Assembly: GCF_016617715.1 (NCBI RefSeq)
Contig: NZ_CP067225.1
Span: 1,612,001-1,676,000 of the forward strand
Length of the DNA: 64,000 nt
Reading direction: 5' to 3'
Origin: Paracoccus sp. MC1862
GTDB taxonomy: Bacteria > Pseudomonadota > Alphaproteobacteria > Rhodobacterales > Rhodobacteraceae
Part shown: positions 18,708 through 27,154 of the stretch, in pieces
Numbering within the stretch: position 1 is the stretch's first letter
How the letters are laid out: every line of letters begins with the position of its first letter
Program-made: the position numbers and the translations under genes
The notes under the pieces: generated by a model
The model's input: the letters and a program-made list of their open reading frames with translations, nothing else
Database searches by the model: none
What the model was told of the DNA's origin: nothing

Positions 18708-20045
18708 CTACCGCATCTCCGCGCGGCTCATCGAAAACCTTGCCTCGAACCCGTCCGCGCGGCCGGTCGCGGGAGAGATCAGGTCGAGCCGCCCACCCGT
18801 GCCGGCGGCGATCGCAGCGACGATGGCCAGCCCCAGCCCGCTGCCATGGGCGTCCGTCGGCCCTCGCTCGAAGGGCCGCGCGAGACGTCCGAGCACGTCG
18901 GCCGGCACTACCGGCCCCGTATTGACCACGCGCAGCACGCCCTTTGGCGAGAGCGACACCTGTACGGGCGCGTCCTGCGCGTCATGGTGCAGGGCGTTCT
19001 CGATCAGGTTGCGAGCGAGGATCGCGAAGGCGTCCGGGTCGATGGACGCCCTCACCCCTGCGTCCGGCAGCGTCAGTTCGATCCGGTGTCCATCCCCGCG
19101 CCCCATGTCGGCCACGAGCATCCGCAGGATCGGAGCGAGATCGACCGGAGCCTCCGCCTGCAGCCTGCCGCCTTCGGCGCGGGCAAGCTGCATCAGCTTT
19201 TCCGACAGCCGCGCCAGCCGCTGCAGGGCGGCCTCGACCTGACGGGCGCGGCTGCGGGTGTCCTCGTCGGGCGCCTCGACGATCAGGCGCTGGACCTGCG
19301 CCAGCGCGCCGGCGACCGGGGTGCGCAACTCGTGCGCCGAGTTGGCGGTAAAGCTGCGCTCGGCCTCCAGCGCGCGGCGCAGGCGGTCCAGTAGAAGGTT
19401 CACCGCGCGCGCGTTGGGCTGTAACTCCGAGGGGAGGCCCTCGGCCGGAATCGGCGACAGATCGCCCCCGCCGCGGGCTTCGATCCCCGCCCGAAAGCGC
19501 CGGATGGGCGCCATGGCGGCGCGGACGGCGGCCCAGACGCCGAACAGGCTGGCCGGGACGATCAATGTCAACGGCAGCGCCAGCCCGATCAGCGCCTCCC
19601 GCGCGACGTCCCAGCGATGGGCAAGCGGCTCAGCGACGGAGATGGTGATCGTGCCCCGAAGGGCGGCGTCGGAATAGACGCGATGCGTGGCGGTGTCGGC
19701 AAAGCCCATCCCCGAGAAGGGAGGGAAAACCCCCAGATCGGCCCGGTGCGAACGCAGAAGCACCTGGCCCTCCGCGTCTCTCACCACGTAGGTGAAATAC
19801 TCGTCATGCTCGCGCAGGGTGGCCACGCCCTGGTCGGGGCTGTCGTCCTTCTCCCGCGCGATGATGTCGCGCACCGCCAGCGGCAGCAGGCGCTGGGCCG
19901 CTTCCTCGAGGGCGCTGTCGAAGACCTCGTCCATCTCGTGGCGCAGATGCACGGCGGTCCATGCCGCCGCCACGGCCCAGAGTAGAACGGCCCCGAGTGT
20001 CAGCCACAGCGACAGCCGCCCCTGAAGGCTGGCCGGTCCTCTCAC
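18708..20045 (-). CDS. QseC-like sensor histidine kinase
   Basis: A 445-residue membrane kinase: TM1 at ~11-31, a periplasmic sensor of about 115 residues, TM2 at ~153-173, a HAMP-like linker, HisKA with the phosphorylated His238 in SAHELRTPVAG, and a C-terminal ATPase domain (NLIENALHH, then PFERG, then GSGLGLAIV). The G1 region reads VVNTGPVVP, with Asn where many kinases have Asp; this is also seen in some QseC-like alphaproteobacterial proteins. The start is a GTG at 20045 overlapping the regulator stop (GTGA). The kinase pairs with the OmpR-type regulator and probably senses an envelope redox or metal signal. Confidence 0.88.
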   Translation of the reverse strand: MRGPASLQGRLSLWLTLGAVLLWAVAAAWTAVHLRHEMDEVFDSALEEAAQRLLPLAVRDIIAREKDDSPDQGVATLREHDEYFTYVVRDAEGQVLLRSHRADLGVFPPFSGMGFADTATHRVYSDAALRGTITISVAEPLAHRWDVAREALIGLALPLTLIVPASLFGVWAAVRAAMAPIRRFRAGIEARGGGDLSPIPAEGLPSELQPNARAVNLLLDRLRRALEAERSFTANSAHELRTPVAGALAQVQRLIVEAPDEDTRSRARQVEAALQRLARLSEKLMQLARAEGGRLQAEAPVDLAPILRMLVADMGRGDGHRIELTLPDAGVRASIDPDAFAILARNLIENALHHDAQDAPVQVSLSPKGVLRVVNTGPVVPADVLGRLARPFERGPTDAHGSGLGLAIVAAIAAGTGGRLDLISPATGRADGFEARFSMSRAEMR

Positions 20046-20704
20046 CGCCGGTCCCCGAGGCGGTAGCCGACGCCGCGCACCGTCTCGACCGCGCCGGCCC
20101 CCAGCTTCTTGCGCAGGCGGCTGACATGGACCTCGATGGCGTTGCTTTCGACCTCCGAGCCGAAGGCATAGAGGCGGTCTTCCAGCTGGGTTTTCGAGAT
20201 CACCTGTCCCGGCCGCTGCACGAAGGCCTCGAACAACGCCCATTCTCGCGCGGTCAGATCGACGCGGCGGCCGTCGCGGATAACGGTTCGGGCGGCCAGA
20301 TCGACCTGCAACTCGCCGAGGCCGACCAGCGGATTGGGATTGCCGCTGTAGCGCCGGGCGACGGCGGCCAGCCGAGCCGAAAGCTCGGCCAGGTCGAAGG
20401 GCTTGGTCAGGTAATCGTCGGCGCCCGCGTTCAGCCCCTCGATCCGGTCCGAGATCTGGTCGAGCGCGGTCAGGATGATCACCGGCGTCACATCCCCCCG
20501 CCGGCGCAGGGCGCGCAGGAAGGGGATGCCGCGCCCATCCGGCAGCATCAGGTCGAGCAGGATCAGGTCATACGGGGCGGCATCCAGATGCTCGCCCGCG
20601 CGGTCGAGCCGCCCGACCCAGTCGGCCGAATGCCCCTCGGCGGTGATGTGGTCGCGCACCGCCGCGCCCAAAATGGTGTCGTCCTCGACCAGAAGGATCC
20701 GCAT
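20042..20704 (-). CDS. OmpR/QseB-type response regulator
   Basis: A 220-residue regulator. The receiver domain (1-115) has acidic residues ED at 7-8, phosphorylated Asp51 in LLDLMLPDG, and Lys in LTKPFDLAEL. The C-terminal winged helix (~125-220) has LTAREWALFEAFVQRPGQVISK and VHVSRLRKKLG...VRGVGYRL. Start 20704 (MRILLVEDD) is preceded by AGGAGC; the longer frame is upstream noise. It is divergent from the PepSY/cytochrome b561 operon across a 155-base intergenic space, so it likely controls that operon as related pairs control PepSY genes. Confidence 0.92.
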   Translation of the reverse strand: MRILLVEDDTILGAAVRDHITAEGHSADWVGRLDRAGEHLDAAPYDLILLDLMLPDGRGIPFLRALRRRGDVTPVIILTALDQISDRIEGLNAGADDYLTKPFDLAELSARLAAVARRYSGNPNPLVGLGELQVDLAARTVIRDGRRVDLTAREWALFEAFVQRPGQVISKTQLEDRLYAFGSEVESNAIEVHVSRLRKKLGAGAVETVRGVGYRLGDRR

Positions 20705-20859
20705 GAAGCCGCTCCTGAAGCCTGCGTCACGGCCAGACCTACCCGCCGAACCTGTCGACAGTCTGACGGCCGGGCGCCGCCCGCTTAAGCTGACCGTCAG
20801 GAACAGATGCCATGAATCAGGGTCAGATAATGCCTGAACAAGGACGAAGGGCAAATGCG

Positions 20860-21300
20860 ATGAAAAAGCACATGCTGCTGGGTGCCCTGCTTGCTGCCTT
20901 TGGCATGGCAGGCGCGGCCCATGCCGATGATGATGGCTGCCAGGTGCCGATGGAGCGGTGGCAGCCGCGCGAGGCGGTGCAGGACGCAGTCAAGGCGCGC
21001 GGCTGGCAGGTCGGCCGGATCAAGATCGACGATGGCTGCTATGAGGTCAGGGGTAACGATGCGCAGGGCGCGGCGTTCAAGGCCAAGCTCGACCCCGCAA
21101 CCCTCGAGGTCGTCGAGATGAAGCGCAAAGACCGGCGCGGCGAGGGCCGGGATGATGACGATGACGATGACGACGACCACGGGCCGCGTCAGGCGCACGA
21201 GCGTGGTCGGGACGCCCCGCTGACGGCACCGCCCGCCAACCTGCCGCCGCCCGGCGGGCTCCTCGGCAACGGCGCGCCGCCGGCGGTCGTCGTGAAATGA
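20860..21300 (+). CDS. Secreted PepSY-domain protein with Asp run
   Basis: A 146-residue protein with a signal peptide (MKKHMLLGALLAAFGMAGAAHA). A PepSY_2-like domain (residues ~25-90) contains QAVK-type helix residues, DDGCYEV and AKLDPATLEVVEM. Two cysteines (Cys27 and Cys60) could form a disulfide. After the domain comes an uninterrupted run of nine Asp (98-106), then HGPRQAHERG and a Pro/Gly-rich tail. The acidic run may bind cations. The start is at 20860; in-frame ATGs at 20812 and 20830 precede it but lack signal-peptide character. It is paralogous to the gene at 22031. Confidence 0.82.
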   Translation: MKKHMLLGALLAAFGMAGAAHADDDGCQVPMERWQPREAVQDAVKARGWQVGRIKIDDGCYEVRGNDAQGAAFKAKLDPATLEVVEMKRKDRRGEGRDDDDDDDDDHGPRQAHERGRDAPLTAPPANLPPPGGLLGNGAPPAVVVK

Positions 21301-21355
21301 GCCCGCAATCGCCGCTGCACCACCTCACAACCCCCGCCCCGCCGGAGACGACGTC

Positions 21356-21871
21356 ATGACCGAAACCATCGCTCGCTATCCGAAGGCGCTGGTCGTCATC
21401 CACTGGGTGACGGCCGCCGCCGTGCTGGGCGCCTGGGCCACGGCCGAGGGCGGCCGCGAAGTCGTCCAGAACCCGCCGCTTCTGCATTTCACGCTGGGAA
21501 TCGCAGTGCTGGCCCTCGTTCTACCGCGGCTCGTGCTGCGCCTGATGGGCGGCGGTGCGCAGCCTGACCATCGTTCGCGCGCCCTTACGGTCGTTGCTGA
21601 GGCGGCGCACGGGCTGCTCTATGGGCTGCTGATCGCGCTGCCGATCACCGGCTGGTATGTCGCCTCGCAGATGGGGGTTCAGGTGCAGCTCCTCGGTCTG
21701 CACCTTCCCGCCCTGACCGCCCCGATTCAAGGGCGGCCCGGCGCAATCGCCGAGTTCCACGAAAGCGCCGGCAGCATCATCCTGCTCCTCGCCGGGCTGC
21801 ACGCTCTGGCGGCGCTGTGGCACCAGTTCGTCCTGCGCGACGGAACGCTGCGGCGGATGAGCCTGCGCTGA
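21356..21871 (+). CDS. Cytochrome b561 family membrane protein
   Basis: A 171-residue protein with four hydrophobic helices and candidate heme b ligand histidines: His16 (VVIHWVTA), His44 (LLHFTLGI), one in EAAHGLLYGLL, and the last helix pair HESAGSIILLLAGLHALAALWHQF. This is the standard bacterial cytochrome b561 layout, ending in the usual D-GTLRRM motif. It could pass electrons between the quinone pool and periplasmic partners, fitting with the PepSY/flavodoxin reductase downstream. A terminator follows, so the PepSY-b561 pair may form its own transcript. Confidence 0.9.
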   Translation: MTETIARYPKALVVIHWVTAAAVLGAWATAEGGREVVQNPPLLHFTLGIAVLALVLPRLVLRLMGGGAQPDHRSRALTVVAEAAHGLLYGLLIALPITGWYVASQMGVQVQLLGLHLPALTAPIQGRPGAIAEFHESAGSIILLLAGLHALAALWHQFVLRDGTLRRMSLR

Positions 21872-21891
21872 GTTCCCTACACTCCGAACCG

Positions 21892-21925
21892 AAGGCCCGG
21901 CCCCCAAAGGCCGGGCCTTTTTCGT
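21892..21925 (+). terminator. Rho-independent terminator after cytochrome b561
   Basis: A perfect 10-bp stem, AAGGCCCGGC (21892-21901) with GCCGGGCCTT (21910-21919), an eight-base loop, then TTTCGTT. It sits 21 bases past the cytochrome b561 stop and separates it from the second PepSY gene. Confidence 0.85.
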
Positions 21926-22030
21926 TGCTGACGGCAAGCTGACGAAGATTTCCGCGCCGGTTCAGCGGCCCGTCAGCCTCGGGGCGCAGATTCGCATCAT
22001 CCGATAACCGCAACACAGGAGTAATCAGAA

Positions 22031-22345
22031 ATGAAACGGATGCTTGCGACCCTTGCCGTGCTGGCCGTCCTTCCCGCTGGCGCCGCCTTTGCCGACGACG
22101 ACTGCGTGGTCACGCCCGAGCAGATGCAGTCGTGGGAAGCCGTGGCGCAACTGGCCACCGACTACGGCTGGACCATCACCTCCACGGAGCTGGATGACGG
22201 CTGCTACGAGGTCCACGTGACCGACATTGGCGGCAACACGATCGAGGCCAAGATCGACCCGGCAACCCTCGACGTCATCAAGGCGGAGATGGAGGAGTTC
22301 GCTCCCGTGGCGCCGGCGCCAGCCGCACCCGCACCCGCGAACTGA
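22031..22345 (+). CDS. Small secreted PepSY-domain protein
   Basis: A 104-residue protein: signal peptide (MKRMLATLAVLAVLPAGAAFA), then a PepSY_2-like domain with DDDCVV, WEAVAQLATDYGW, LDDGCYEVHV and AKIDPATLDVIKAEM, and a Pro/Ala tail. DGCYEV and IDPATL are shared with the PepSY protein at 20860, so the two are paralogues; the Asp run is missing here. An AGGAG lies six bases upstream. It is the first gene after the terminator and may start the DUF2271/PepSY-reductase/ApbE transcript. Confidence 0.85.
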   Translation: MKRMLATLAVLAVLPAGAAFADDDCVVTPEQMQSWEAVAQLATDYGWTITSTELDDGCYEVHVTDIGGNTIEAKIDPATLDVIKAEMEEFAPVAPAPAAPAPAN

Positions 22346-22422
22346 GTGCTGCTCCTCCCCGGCGCCCAACACAAGCGGCGCCGGGGAAAGTCCGCTCGCA
22401 TTTTCCTGAAGGAACCCCGATC

Positions 22423-22884
22423 ATGAAATCCCTTGCCGCCGTCCTGGCCCTTTCCACCGCGCTGACCCTTCCCGGCCTCGCGCTGGCCCGGCCCGTCACC
22501 CTGACCACCACGCTGAACAACTACGGCGGCGACGGCGCCTATCTCGCGCTTTATGTCACCGACGCGCAGGGCGTCTATGTGGGCAGCCTGTGGATGGTGG
22601 GCGAGAAGTCGAAATACTACGATTCTCTGTCGGGCTGGTATCGCATGACTGGCGGCGACACCCGGCAGGTAGACGGCATCACCGGCGCCAGTGTCGGCGC
22701 GGGCCGGACGCTGGAGATCACGCTCGACCTGGCCGACGCGCTGTTCGACGCCGGCTACACGCTGCATGTCGATGCTTCGGTCGAGGAGATGCGCGACAGC
22801 CCGAACGAGGTCGAACTGCCGCTCACGGCGGCCGGGGCGAGTGCCACCGGCTCGCGCTATATTGCCAGCGTTTCGTACAAGTAA
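22423..22884 (+). CDS. DUF2271 periplasmic protein with candidate flavinylation motif
   Basis: A 153-residue protein with a signal peptide (to about ALA at residue 22) and a DUF2271 beta-sandwich-like domain (LTTTLNNYGGDGAYLALYVTD; YVGSLWMVGEK). At residues 84-90 it carries DGITGAS, matching the D-G-x-[ST]-G-A-[ST] motif to which ApbE attaches FMN, with Ser90 as the candidate acceptor. ApbE itself is encoded two genes downstream. The predicted role is as a periplasmic flavin electron carrier working with the PepSY-flavodoxin reductase. The link to the motif is from family knowledge; flavinylation here is inferred. Confidence 0.82.
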   Translation: MKSLAAVLALSTALTLPGLALARPVTLTTTLNNYGGDGAYLALYVTDAQGVYVGSLWMVGEKSKYYDSLSGWYRMTGGDTRQVDGITGASVGAGRTLEITLDLADALFDAGYTLHVDASVEEMRDSPNEVELPLTAAGASATGSRYIASVSYK

Positions 22885-22893
22885 GGCACCAAG

Positions 22894-25101
22894 ATGATCC
22901 GCGCATTCCATCGCTGGCCGGGCATCCTTGCGGCGCTGCTGCTGACCGCGCTGGCGCTGTCCGGGGCGGTCCTGTCGGTCTATCCCGCGGCCGAGCGGCT
23001 GTCTTCGCCGCAAGCCGAGGCCAGCCTCTCCGTGGCCGATCTCGCCGGCTCCATTGCCGCCAGCCATCCGGGGCTGGAGCAGATCCGGCGCGCCCCGTCG
23101 GGGCAGGTCACCGCCTACTGGTTCGACGGTGGTACGCCGCAGGCCTCGGTGATCGACCCTGTAACCGGGCAGGATGCCGCCCCCATCGATCCCGCCCCGG
23201 TGAAGCGCTGGCTGACCAACCTGCACCGCTCGCTGTTTCTAGGCGACGCCGGGCGCATCGTTGCGGCGGCCGGCGCGGGCGCGATGCTGGTGCTCGCGCT
23301 TTCGGGCGCGGCGCTGGTCGCGCGCCGGGTCGGCGGCTGGCGGCGCTGGTTCGCCCCGCTGCGCGGGTCTCTGACCGGGCGGCTGCATGTTGAAATCGCA
23401 CGGATCGCCGTGGTCGGCCTCGTGTTGTCCGCGGCGACGGGGCTGTGGATGTCGGCCTCGACCTTCGATCTGCTGCCAGACGGCGCCAGCACCCCCGCCT
23501 TTCCGGCCGAGGTCAGCGGCCAGACCGGCATGGACCTGGCCGGGGCAAGCGCCTTGCAGGAACTGCCAGTCGCCGCCTTCCGCAGCCTGTCGCTGGCCGA
23601 TCCGACCGACCCGACGGACGTCCACGCGCTCAAGACCGACCAAGGCACCGGCTATCTGGATCAGGGCACCGGCGAGTTGCTCGCCTGGGCCGATCTGTCT
23701 GCGTGGCAGCAGGTTTCCGAGACCATCTTCATGCTGCACACCGGCCAAGGGGCTGCTGTGCTGGGGCTGGTGCTCGGGCTGATGGCGCTTGGCGTCCCAG
23801 TCATGGCCGGAACCGGCGTGCTGTTGTGGCTGACCTCGCACCACGCGCGGCCCCGCATCCGGGGCAATGCCCCGCAGCGACAGGCCGAGACGGTCCTGCT
23901 GGTCGGCAGCGAGGGTGGCTCGACCTGGGGCTTTGCCGCTACCCTGCACGCGGCGCTGTCGCAGACGGGGCAGCGCGTCCATGCCGCGCCGATGACCGGC
24001 TTTGACCCGACGCGTTACCCCGACTCGGCGCGCTTCATCATCCTCGCCGCGACCTATGGCGAGGGCTGCGCCCCAGAATCGGCCAGGGGTTTCCTTGACA
24101 GGCTGGCGCGGCTGGACCGCGCGCCGGGTGCGCCGTTGGCGGTGCTGGGCTTCGGTGACCGCGGCTTTCCGGCCTTCTGCGCCTTTGCCGAAGCGGTGGC
24201 CGCAGCCGCCGAGGCGAAGGGCTGGCCGCAGCTTCTCCCGATCGGCAGCCTCGACCGCCAGTCGCCGCAGGACTTCGCCCGCTGGGGCCGGGCGCTCGGC
24301 GCAGCGCTGGGGATCAAACTGGACCTCGTCCACCAGCCGGTGGTGCCCGCAAGCGAAGCCCTCACCCTGGTCTCGCGCCGCGATTACGGCGCCGAGGTGC
24401 AGGCGCCGACCGCGATCCTGCGCTTTGCGCGGCCTTCCCCGACTCTGTGGCAACGGCTGACCGGGCGGGGATTTGCGCGCTTTCAGCCGGGCGACCTGCT
24501 GGGCATCCTGCCCGAAGGCTCTCCCTTGCCGCGCTTCTATTCGCTGGCCTCCGGCTCGCGCGACGGCTTTGTAGAGATCGTGGTGCGGAAACAGGCCGGC
24601 GGCCTCTGTTCGGGGCAGCTTGTAGAACTTGAGCAGGGCGGAACCGTCCGGGCTTTCCTGCGCAGCAATCCCGGTTTCCATGCCGGCCGGGCGCGCCCGC
24701 CGCTGATCCTGATCGGCGCGGGCACGGGAATCGGGCCCCTCGCCGGCTTCATCCGCGAAAACCCCCGCCGCCGCCCGGTGCATCTGTTCTTCGGGATGCG
24801 GCACGCGGACAGCGACTTCCTCTACCGCGAGGAACTGGCGGGCTGGCAGGTCGCGGGACGCCTCTCGCGCCTCGTCACCGCCAATTCGCGCGGCGAGCAC
24901 CCGCATTACGTGCAGGATGCCCTGCGGAACGAGGCACCCGAGGTCGCGCGGCTGGTCGGCATGGGCGCGCGGGTGATGGTCTGCGGCGGGCGCGGAATGG
25001 CCGCGGGCGTCAGCGCCGCGCTGGCCGATATCCTCCTGCCCGCGGGGCTCACGCCCGCGCTGCTGAAAGCCGAGGGACGCTATGTCGAAGAAATCTACTG
25101 A
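22894..25101 (+). CDS. PepSY-transmembrane protein fused to flavodoxin and FAD/NADPH reductase domains
   Basis: A 735-residue multidomain reductase. PepSY_TM region: TM at ~10-32, PepSY segments ~45-110, TMs at ~128-147, ~170-190 and ~290-315. A flavodoxin domain follows (~330-470; VLLVGSEGGSTWG and LAATYGEGCAPE), then a CysJ/P450-reductase-like FAD and NADPH module (~500-735): RFYSLASG, GGLCSG, LIGAGTGIGPLAGF, FFGMRHADSDFLY, ending in RYVEEIY. It should move electrons from cytosolic NADPH through FMN/FAD to the membrane and periplasm, with the DUF2271 protein as a likely acceptor. It is ten bases after DUF2271 and overlaps apbE. Confidence 0.87.
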   Translation: MIRAFHRWPGILAALLLTALALSGAVLSVYPAAERLSSPQAEASLSVADLAGSIAASHPGLEQIRRAPSGQVTAYWFDGGTPQASVIDPVTGQDAAPIDPAPVKRWLTNLHRSLFLGDAGRIVAAAGAGAMLVLALSGAALVARRVGGWRRWFAPLRGSLTGRLHVEIARIAVVGLVLSAATGLWMSASTFDLLPDGASTPAFPAEVSGQTGMDLAGASALQELPVAAFRSLSLADPTDPTDVHALKTDQGTGYLDQGTGELLAWADLSAWQQVSETIFMLHTGQGAAVLGLVLGLMALGVPVMAGTGVLLWLTSHHARPRIRGNAPQRQAETVLLVGSEGGSTWGFAATLHAALSQTGQRVHAAPMTGFDPTRYPDSARFIILAATYGEGCAPESARGFLDRLARLDRAPGAPLAVLGFGDRGFPAFCAFAEAVAAAAEAKGWPQLLPIGSLDRQSPQDFARWGRALGAALGIKLDLVHQPVVPASEALTLVSRRDYGAEVQAPTAILRFARPSPTLWQRLTGRGFARFQPGDLLGILPEGSPLPRFYSLASGSRDGFVEIVVRKQAGGLCSGQLVELEQGGTVRAFLRSNPGFHAGRARPPLILIGAGTGIGPLAGFIRENPRRRPVHLFFGMRHADSDFLYREELAGWQVAGRLSRLVTANSRGEHPHYVQDALRNEAPEVARLVGMGARVMVCGGRGMAAGVSAALADILLPAGLTPALLKAEGRYVEEIY

Positions 25102-26158
25102 CCTGACGCGCCAAGCGCTGAACGGCCCCACGATGGGCACCCGCTGGTCGGCCGTGTTCTTCGCCGATGGCATTGATCCGCCCCCCGTGCAGCAAGCGCT
25201 CCAGGCGGCGGTGGCCGAGGTGGATGCCCAGATGTCCACCTGGCGCCCCGACAGCGACCTGATGCGCTTGAACGCGGCACCGGTCGGCGAGTGGGTGTCG
25301 GTGCCCGCGCATCTCATGGCGGTGCTGCGCTTGGGACTGCAGGTCGGCCGCGCCTCCGGCAGGGCATTCGACATCGGCATGGGCGACGCGGTGGCGGCCT
25401 GGGGCTTCGGCCCCGCGCCCGCCGACCCGGAGCGCATCCGGCAGGTGCTCGCGGTCCCACGACGACCGGCGCATGAGCTGCTGGAACTCGACCGCACGGC
25501 CTGCCGCGCACGGAAGGCCGCTCCCGTCACGCTCGACCTGAACGGCATTGCCAAAGGCTACGGCGTGGACCGGCTGGCCGAGACGCTCCAGCGCTTTGGC
25601 ATCGCGTCGGCGCTCGTCGGCATCGATGGCGAGATGCGCGCTTTTGGCTCGCGGCCGGACGGGCAAGCGTGGGCCGTGGCCGTCGAGGCGCCCGATCCGC
25701 ACCGCCGCGCGGCGCATTCAGCGCTGGTCCTGCGCGATGCCGCCGTCGCGACCACGGGCGATTACCGGCACCGGGTCCGGGCAGGAGAGCGGGACCTGTC
25801 CCATACCATGGATCCTCGGCGCGGCTCACCTTTGCTCGACCCGCCCGCCTCCGTCACCGTCGTCGCACGAACCTGTGCCGAGGCCGATGCTTGGGCGAGC
25901 GCACTGATGGTGCTGGGCGAGGCTGAAGGCGGCGCAGTCGCCGAACGCCTCGGCCTCGATGCGCTGTTCCTGCTGCGCGAGGTGGATGGCATCCGGGCGC
26001 TGGCGTCAGGCCGCCTGTTCGGGGCGCCGGCCGGGGCGGACGAGCCCCGCGCCGCTGTGCATCGGTGCAAGTCAACCTTGCCGGGTTCGCCAATTCCCCG
26101 GCATTCGCGGACACCCTATTCTTCAATCATGCAAGCACCGGCAGCCGCCGGCTCATAA
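25082..26158 (+). CDS. apbE: FAD:protein FMN transferase
   Basis: A 358-residue ApbE. The family motifs appear in order: GPTMGTRWSA near the N terminus, MSTWRPDSDLMRLN, DLNGIAKGYGVDRLAE, the ALVGIDGEMRAFG segment, AATTGDYRH and SHTMDPRRGSPL. ApbE transfers FMN from FAD to Ser/Thr of periplasmic targets with Mg2+. The start overlaps the reductase gene by 20 bases. No signal peptide or lipobox is visible, unusual for an enzyme that normally acts outside the cytosol, although the proposed DUF2271 substrate is exported. The C-terminal ~35 residues (after FGAPAGADEP) are not typical of the family. Confidence 0.9.
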   Translation: MSKKSTDLTRQALNGPTMGTRWSAVFFADGIDPPPVQQALQAAVAEVDAQMSTWRPDSDLMRLNAAPVGEWVSVPAHLMAVLRLGLQVGRASGRAFDIGMGDAVAAWGFGPAPADPERIRQVLAVPRRPAHELLELDRTACRARKAAPVTLDLNGIAKGYGVDRLAETLQRFGIASALVGIDGEMRAFGSRPDGQAWAVAVEAPDPHRRAAHSALVLRDAAVATTGDYRHRVRAGERDLSHTMDPRRGSPLLDPPASVTVVARTCAEADAWASALMVLGEAEGGAVAERLGLDALFLLREVDGIRALASGRLFGAPAGADEPRAAVHRCKSTLPGSPIPRHSRTPYSSIMQAPAAAGS

Positions 26159-26176
26159 TGAAACAGGAGACAAGCC

Positions 26177-26653
26177 ATGCAATATCGCAAGCCGCTCGCC
26201 ACCCTCGCCCTGTCCGTTGCCCTCGCCGTGGGGACCGTCCCCGGGCTCGCCGCGGCCCAGGCCCATGACCACGGGAATGGTGCCGCAACCATCGAACTCA
26301 CCTTGAACGAAGGGGCCAGGTGGCAGGGCGACGAGAACATGCACAAGGGCATGGATGCAATCCGCGCCACGATGGCGGCGAACCTGGACGCGATCCATGA
26401 CGACACGCTGACCGCTGACGCCGCGAAGGAGATTGCGGCCGAGGTTCAGGCGCAGGTCGATTTCATGGTCGAGACCTGCGTGCTCGCCCCCGAGGTGGAT
26501 GAGCAGTTCCATTTGGTGCTCGGGCAGGTCCTCGAAGGCATTTCGGAGCTGGAATCCGGCGACGCGCCGCGCGACGGGGCCGTAAAGATCGTCGAGGCGC
26601 TGAACGCCTATGGTGAGCATTTCGAGCATCCGGGCTGGGAGCCGCTGGCCTGA
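26177..26653 (+). CDS. Secreted helical protein, unknown function
   Basis: A 158-residue protein: signal peptide (residues 1-28, cleavage near GLAAAQA), a His-containing mature N terminus (HDHGNG), then alpha-helical, acidic segments (MHKGMDAIRATMAANLDAIHDD; AKEIAAEVQAQVDFMVETCVLAP; LVLGQVLEGISELESG) that suggest a four-helix bundle, perhaps metal- or heme-binding, though no CxxCH is present. It follows apbE by 18 bases and precedes the operon terminator region. I do not assign a family. Confidence 0.7.
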   Translation: MQYRKPLATLALSVALAVGTVPGLAAAQAHDHGNGAATIELTLNEGARWQGDENMHKGMDAIRATMAANLDAIHDDTLTADAAKEIAAEVQAQVDFMVETCVLAPEVDEQFHLVLGQVLEGISELESGDAPRDGAVKIVEALNAYGEHFEHPGWEPLA

Positions 26654-27154
26654 CCACCACAGAGCACAAGGCCGGTCGGGTTCAGTCTCCGGCCGGCTGC
26701 GCCTTCTCGCCGTTGCAGGGCCGGCGCGCGCACAGCAGGTCCGCCTGCCAAGGTTAAATGCGCCTTATAAATCAAAATCTTAAGTGGAGACGGTTGTCTT
26801 TCAGGCCCATCCCCTCCGCCACCTTCAATTCGCGAACCCATGACGAGGCCCCTGACAGGGCCTTTTTTCTTTTTTCAAAGGGGTTGAGCGGAGCCATCCG
26901 ACTTTCGGAGACTGGGCGATGGCCCGAAAACGGTCTCTGAACGCCCCGCGTCTCTTTCCACCCGCCCTTCACCAAAATCGAGACGGATTCAAAAGGTAAC
27001 GTTTTTTAGCCCCTTGGCAGAAGCGGATTGCGCCGGGGTCGATGCGCGTTCGACCGCTGTCGGTGCGAACGGAGACACCCGAAGGCGACGTGGTTGTGCG
27101 GGGTGGCGCGAAGTCCCTGATGACAAAAAGACTTCTCCCGCATAGCCTGGCGCA
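26654..27154. other. Gene-free interval between the redox operon and the DUF3883 gene
   Basis: About 500 bases. It holds a terminator-like hairpin (26846-26872) and otherwise no frame with recognisable coding character; the 60-67-residue frames here have neither ribosome binding sites nor family resemblance. Base composition is noticeably less GC-rich around 26750-27010 than in the flanking genes, as often seen near junctions of acquired DNA. Confidence 0.6.
26846..26872 (+). terminator. Rho-independent terminator
   Basis: AGGCCC (26846-26851), six-base loop, GGGCCT (26858-26863), followed by a T-rich tract TTTTTCTTTTTT. It reads in the direction of the apbE operon, about 190 bases past its last stop. 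Confidence 0.8.

Noticed and set aside
26758..26940. A 60-codon frame between the redox operon and the DUF3883 gene.
   Set aside because: It runs through the terminator hairpin and T-tract and has no ribosome binding site.
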